Shown one piece after another: positions 60,333 to 64,000 of a stretch of DNA of 64,000 nucleotides. Location: assembly GCA_965220775.1 (NCBI GenBank), contig OZ244845.1, positions 1,426,001 through 1,490,000 of the forward strand, read 5' to 3'. The notes beneath the pieces are model-generated. The model ran no database searches and was not told where the DNA came from. It saw only the letters and a program-made list of their open reading frames with translations. The number at the start of each line of letters is the position of its first letter. Position 1 is the stretch's first letter. Both the position numbers and the translations under genes were made by a program. The DNA is from G963664835 sp965220775 (GTDB lineage Bacteria > Chloroflexota > UBA6077 > FW602-bin22 > JBCLEL01).

Positions 60333-61403
60333 TTAGCTGCCGCCGGCCGCCTGATTGCGCGTTACACCCGCCAAGGAGAGCTCTTTGGCGCGGTGGCAGC
60401 TAACGAGGTGACCCGGCTCGATCTCCTCCAACTTGGGCGGTGTTGTTCGACAAATATCCACCGCGTAGCGGCAGCGAGGATGGAAGTAACAACCTGAGGG
60501 CGGATTAGCCGGATCTGCGACGTCTCCCTCCAAGATGATCCTCTTGGAGCGCAATCTAGGATCCGGGATCGGTACGGATGAAAGAAGGGCCTCAGTGTAG
60601 GGATGCTTGGGAAATCGGAATAGTTTCTGTGTCTCGCTCACTTCCGCGATCTTGCCCACGTACATCACAGCGACACGGTCGCTAACGTGTTTGACCACAC
60701 TCAGATCATGGGCGACGAACAAGTAGGTGAGGCCAAGTTCCTCTTGAAGCTCAAGCAGGAGATTCAGAATCTGGGCTTGCACCGAGACGTCGAGTGCCGA
60801 GATCGGTTCGTCCGCCACGACCAAGCTTGGACTTAAGGCCAATGCCCGGGCTATTCCTATGCGTTGCCGCTGACCGCCGCTGAAGGCGTGGGGAAACCGC
60901 TGCATAAACTCGGGACGTAAGCCCACAAGCCTAAGGAGCTCGGCCACTCGGTCAACCCGCTCCTGCCGGGAGTTCACCCCATTCACGAGCAGAGGTTCGC
61001 CCACGATGTCCAGCAAGGTCATTCGTGGATTGAGCGACGAGAATGGGTCTTGGAATACCATCTGCACGTGCCGGCGTAGTGGGCGCAACTTGCCGTCTGG
61101 TATCGATCCGAGGTCCACTTCGGTTGCGCCATCGGGGCGGAAGAGAATCTCTCCCCCGGTCGGCCGGAAGGCCCTCAGTATGCAGCGTGCAGTGGTGGTC
61201 TTACCGCAACCACTCTCACCAACAAGGGCCAGAGTTTCACCTTTGTCTATGTGGAACGTCACGTCGTCTACCGCACGCACGTGGCCTTTGATCCGGCGCA
61301 GTATGCCGGTCTGAATCGGGAAGAACTTTTTCAGGCTCTTGACTTCCAAGAGGGGCTTACTACTGCCGTTGCCCGGCTCTATCGTTTGAGGCGCTTCCTG
61401 CAT
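60333..61403 (-). CDS. Oligopeptide/dipeptide ABC transporter ATP-binding protein (OppF/DppF type)
   Basis: 356 residues. Walker A LVGESGCGKTTTAR, signature FSGGQRQRIGIARAL, Walker B SLVVADEPISALDVS, H-loop VAHDLSVV, and the C-terminal oligopeptide-transporter domain with Cys residues (GCYFHPRCRYAVDIC...VSCHRA) that in homologues can hold an iron-sulfur cluster. The long N-terminus (FFPIQTGILRRIKGHVRAVD) marks the F-type subunit. ATG one base after the permease stop. Usual partner OppD is not adjacent. Confidence 0.94.
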   Translation of the reverse strand: MQEAPQTIEPGNGSSKPLLEVKSLKKFFPIQTGILRRIKGHVRAVDDVTFHIDKGETLALVGESGCGKTTTARCILRAFRPTGGEILFRPDGATEVDLGSIPDGKLRPLRRHVQMVFQDPFSSLNPRMTLLDIVGEPLLVNGVNSRQERVDRVAELLRLVGLRPEFMQRFPHAFSGGQRQRIGIARALALSPSLVVADEPISALDVSVQAQILNLLLELQEELGLTYLFVAHDLSVVKHVSDRVAVMYVGKIAEVSETQKLFRFPKHPYTEALLSSVPIPDPRLRSKRIILEGDVADPANPPSGCYFHPRCRYAVDICRTTPPKLEEIEPGHLVSCHRAKELSLAGVTRNQAAGGS

Positions 61404-61404
61404 G

Positions 61405-62394
61405 CTAGCGGGCTCCCATTCGTATCCGAGGGTCGATGAACATCAAGACGAAATCCGAAATCAGAGTGCCAATTACCGTCAATAAGCCGAGCAGCAAGAT
61501 GATGCTGCCGGCAAGGAACATGTCTTGGCTTATGAGGGAAGTCAGCAGAAGCGGTCCCACCGTGGGAAGGCTCAGGACTACAGACACTATGATGCTGCCG
61601 GACACCACGTAAGGGATAAGGTAGCCTATCGTGCTGGCGAAGGGGTTGAGGGCAACCCGCACCGGGTACTTCAAGATCAGCGAGGTCTCCGGGAGCCCCT
61701 TGGCCCGAGCGGTCACGACGTACGGCTTTGACAACTCATCGAGAAGATTGGCCCGCATTATCCTGATCAATCCGGCGGTGCCGGCAGTGCCCAGCACTAC
61801 AGCCGGAATCGGCAGGTGCTTGATCAGGTCCCACAGGCGGGCCAGGGACCACGGCGCCTGCAAGTACTCTGGCGAAAACAATCCGCCGATGCTGCCGCCA
61901 AACCACTGCCAGATAAAGTACATGAGAGCAAGGGCGAGTAGGAAGTCCGGGATCGCCAAACCGAGGAAGCCCACGAAGGTAAAGGTATGGTCCGCCGGGG
62001 AGTACTGTCGAACGGCGGAATAGATGCCCACCGGCAAGGCAATAACCCAGGTGAACATCACCGCGGCCAACGTGACGACTACGGTCATAACGAGGCGTTC
62101 CCCCACGACGTCGATGACTGCTTTTCGATAGGACATGGACATCCCAAAGTTGCCTTGGGCGATCTGCCGCATCCACTTGAAGTACTGAAAATAGATCGGT
62201 TGGTCGAGCGCATACTCCTCGCGCAACGCTTCAGCTTCTTGATCGGAGATCTGGTCGCCTGCGCTCTCAACGGCCGCAATGTAAGCGGTCACGAAGTCTC
62301 CCGGCGGTAGCTGGATAATAACAAACGACAGGACGGTAATCGCCCACGTTGTAAACGCGGCAAGTAGCAGTCTGCGGCCTACGAACCCTAGCAT
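61405..62394 (-). CDS. Oligopeptide/dipeptide ABC transporter permease (OppB/DppB type)
   Basis: 329 residues, six membrane segments; N-terminal FVGRRLLLAAFTTWAITVLS and a periplasmic loop with QLPPGDFVTAYIA, the coupling-helix region YVVTARAKGLPETSLILKYP (EAA loop) and C-terminal FVLMFIDPRIRMGAR. Complete. The second permease (OppC/DppC), normally encoded next, is missing between it and the ATPase gene. ATG start. Confidence 0.94.
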   Translation of the reverse strand: MLGFVGRRLLLAAFTTWAITVLSFVIIQLPPGDFVTAYIAAVESAGDQISDQEAEALREEYALDQPIYFQYFKWMRQIAQGNFGMSMSYRKAVIDVVGERLVMTVVVTLAAVMFTWVIALPVGIYSAVRQYSPADHTFTFVGFLGLAIPDFLLALALMYFIWQWFGGSIGGLFSPEYLQAPWSLARLWDLIKHLPIPAVVLGTAGTAGLIRIMRANLLDELSKPYVVTARAKGLPETSLILKYPVRVALNPFASTIGYLIPYVVSGSIIVSVVLSLPTVGPLLLTSLISQDMFLAGSIILLLGLLTVIGTLISDFVLMFIDPRIRMGAR

Positions 62395-62443
62395 CGAGCC
62401 GGTGCATTCATGATGCTAAAGCGAGAACGTGTCTGACGTGGAA

Positions 62444-62473
62444 CCTGGGCGCCAATCTGAGTCGGCGCCCAGG
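62444..62473 (-). terminator. Intercistronic hairpin between binding-protein and permease genes
   Basis: CCTGGGCGCC and GGCGCCCAGG, a perfect ten-pair stem with a ten-base loop, 11 bases after the binding-protein stop and 49 before the permease start. No T run. As known for malE and other binding-protein genes, such a stem may stabilise the upstream message or attenuate, so that the binding protein is made in excess over the permease. Confidence 0.6.
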
Positions 62474-62484
62474 AACTCGTCAAG

Positions 62485-64000
62485 TTAGTCAGTGAAGTAG
62501 TACGTCGACGGGTGCGAGTTTACCGGGTTGAGGCTGTCGACGCCGGCGATAATCCGCCCTGGGACGTTGCCAACGTTGTTCTTGACGACCCGGACTCCAA
62601 GCAGGACAGGTGCAAGGCCGACGGTACCTATCGCCCAGACTTCTTCAACGAGAGTCTTCCAGATCTCCTTGCCGATTCTGTTCTGCTCTTCGACCGGGAC
62701 GGTCCTGGCATCCTTCCATAGCTTCAGGACCTTCTGAAGTGGCTCAGGTGGCGGATTGCCCTGCTCGCCGCCGCTGGCGAACCATTTGTCGGCCTCTGGC
62801 CCGAAGTTGAAGGCTGTTCCCGGCCAAGTCATCAGTCGGTCGGTGCCGTAGTTGGAGGTCATCCAGATCTGGACTTCGTTGGCCCTCATCTTGGTGCCAA
62901 TCAGTGAAGGCTCGGCTGCCTCGACAGCCAAGTAAATACCGATTTGCTTCCAGTGCTGGCCGATCATCTCCGCCATCTCCGGGAATGGGAGGAACCAGGC
63001 CGTGTTTGCGCTGATTTGGATCTGCAGCCGGCCCTGGCCATCGCTCCGCAACCGGTATCCGTCACCGTCCTTCTGGTCCAACCCGATTCCGTCCAACAGC
63101 TCATTGGCCTGGCCCGGATCGTGATTGTGCCAGAGTGTCCGGTATGTCTCTTCACCCGGGTTATAGGGGTTTGTCGCGACAGGGATCGGCGATCCAGGAG
63201 TTCCCAGGCCAATGAAGAAGACCTCGTTGAGTTGGGCTCGGTCAATGCCCAAGGAGAGCGCTCGACGGAAGTCGCGGTTGTGGAACCACTTGCGGATTTC
63301 GGGGTCCTTGTCAAAGTCAACGTTGAAGACGACATTGGCTTCGCCACCGCTGCCCGGCGGGTCGAGGTGCATCTTGTAGTTGCCCCTCTGCTGGTTCTGC
63401 AGGAAGACCGGCAGCTTGGCCAGCGAGACGTGTCTGCCCTGCACGTCGTACTCGCCGGAGATTGCCCGCAGGTTCAGCACTTCCAGATTTGGCGCCAGAG
63501 TCATCACGATGGCGTCTGTGTATGGGAGTTGGTTGCCTTCGGTATCTACCCCGCAGTAGTAGGGATTCCGCTCGAGGACCCAAGCAGGCGTGTTGATTGG
63601 GTTCGAGGTCTTCCAGGGCGAGACCATCGGGAGGTCTGGATTCGTCTGCCACGCGGCCTTGGCCTTAAACAGACCCACCCAGTTTTCCAGCTTTGCATCC
63701 CTCACCATCGCGTCAAGGTCCGCCGAATCGACATAGTCGGGGTGGAACTGCTTGAGGTAGTGAGCTGGTAGGTACGAGGTGCGCCCCAGGCCGCCTCCGT
63801 CAGGTTGCATGCCCGGGATTCCAAAGAATCCTGCCAGAAACTCGGGGAACATGTAGTAGCCAGTCGGGAACCTAAAGGCGATTGTGTAGTCATCGATCTT
63901 CTCTAGTGTTCCAGGTTGGTCTTGGATGGCGAAATTGACGTTGGGAGTGGCGACCAAGTCCGGGTTGGAGTAGACGTCTTCGTACCAGAATATGAAGTCG
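62485..64000 (-). CDS. Extracellular solute-binding protein, family 5 (partial)
   Basis: About 505 residues of the C-terminal part; the 5' end with the signal peptide lies beyond the window, since the frame is open to the last base (DFIFWYEDVYSNPD leads into the listed sequence). SBP_bac_5 features: DYTIAFRFPTGYY, RNPYYCGVDTEGNQLPYTD, FRRALSLGIDRAQLNEVFF and the loop around NPGEETYRTLW. Probably a lipoprotein or secreted binder of peptides or other solutes (family 5 also binds sugars, nickel and opines). First gene of the transporter operon. Confidence 0.93.
   Translation of the reverse strand, partial: DFIFWYEDVYSNPDLVATPNVNFAIQDQPGTLEKIDDYTIAFRFPTGYYMFPEFLAGFFGIPGMQPDGGGLGRTSYLPAHYLKQFHPDYVDSADLDAMVRDAKLENWVGLFKAKAAWQTNPDLPMVSPWKTSNPINTPAWVLERNPYYCGVDTEGNQLPYTDAIVMTLAPNLEVLNLRAISGEYDVQGRHVSLAKLPVFLQNQQRGNYKMHLDPPGSGGEANVVFNVDFDKDPEIRKWFHNRDFRRALSLGIDRAQLNEVFFIGLGTPGSPIPVATNPYNPGEETYRTLWHNHDPGQANELLDGIGLDQKDGDGYRLRSDGQGRLQIQISANTAWFLPFPEMAEMIGQHWKQIGIYLAVEAAEPSLIGTKMRANEVQIWMTSNYGTDRLMTWPGTAFNFGPEADKWFASGGEQGNPPPEPLQKVLKLWKDARTVPVEEQNRIGKEIWKTLVEEVWAIGTVGLAPVLLGVRVVKNNVGNVPGRIIAGVDSLNPVNSHPSTYYFTD

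Overview
The window looks like a chromosomal segment of a Chloroflexota bacterium, most probably of the marine SAR202 / Dehalococcoidia side. This is inferred from the protein sequences (Zn-type S14, RpoC with a long coiled-coil insertion), frequent TTG and GTG starts, roughly 55% GC by eye, and a load of enolase-superfamily, cupin, amidohydrolase and oligopeptide-type ABC genes like those expanded in SAR202. No rRNA, phage, CRISPR array or intact insertion sequence is visible.

Layout. (1) 1-16772, + strand: a str + S10 + spc ribosomal superoperon (rpsL, rpsG, fusA, tuf, rpsJ to rplO, secY, map, infA). It lacks adk between secY and map and stops after infA, without rpmJ, rpsM, rpsK, rpsD, rpoA or rplQ. 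(2) 16888-18116: an AAA_14/DUF4143 ATPase gene behind a perfect 13-bp inverted repeat that overlaps its apparent, leaderless promoter. (3) 18140-18745: a cluster of nested palindromic repeats. (4) 18807-23894: purQ, purL, purF, purN, meeting dnaA head-on. (5) 25424-28078: tRNA-Arg, a MITE-like repeat, an amidohydrolase, and a nucleotidyltransferase gene broken by one in-frame TGA. (6) 28200-34268, - strand: a divergent HemC homologue, a DNA methyltransferase, and a membrane proteostasis set (site-2 protease, HtpX, HflC, HflK). (7) 34612-43980, - strand: rpoB, rpoC and an AXE1 esterase; RpoC ends in four 37-residue acidic repeats. (8) 44592-48734, - strand: a transaldolase-like gene (Schiff-base lysine replaced), a small ORF, an HpcH/HpaI aldolase and pgi. 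(9) 49295-55230, + strand: four single-domain cupins, two near-identical enolase-superfamily genes separated by a 35-codon cupin remnant, and a third enolase-superfamily gene. (10) 55250-59955: a D-2-hydroxyacid dehydrogenase, a membrane protein, a P-loop protein with a double cupin, and a zinc alcohol dehydrogenase. (11) 60333-64000, - strand: a dipeptide/oligopeptide ABC operon with binding protein (cut by the window end), one permease and one ATPase only.

How the parts fit. Regions 1, 4 and 7 are housekeeping (translation, purine synthesis, replication initiation, transcription). Region 6 groups membrane proteases. Regions 8 to 11 look like sugar or sugar-acid catabolism with uptake; cupins, dehydratases of the mandelate racemase superfamily, 2-hydroxyacid and alcohol dehydrogenases and a class II aldolase could form a route for acid sugars, but no substrate can be named from sequence.

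Most interesting signals: the operator-like dyad at the AAA_14 gene; two kinds of dispersed repeat (palindrome clusters with a compensatory base change, and a two-copy MITE-like element with about 17-bp terminal inverted repeats); the RpoC tail repeats; a transaldolase with Lys replaced by Glu; a HemC lacking several cofactor-binding residues; and a duplicated cupin-dehydratase unit in which one copy lost its cupin and a probable catalytic histidine. All function calls rest on reading conserved motifs; no database search was run.
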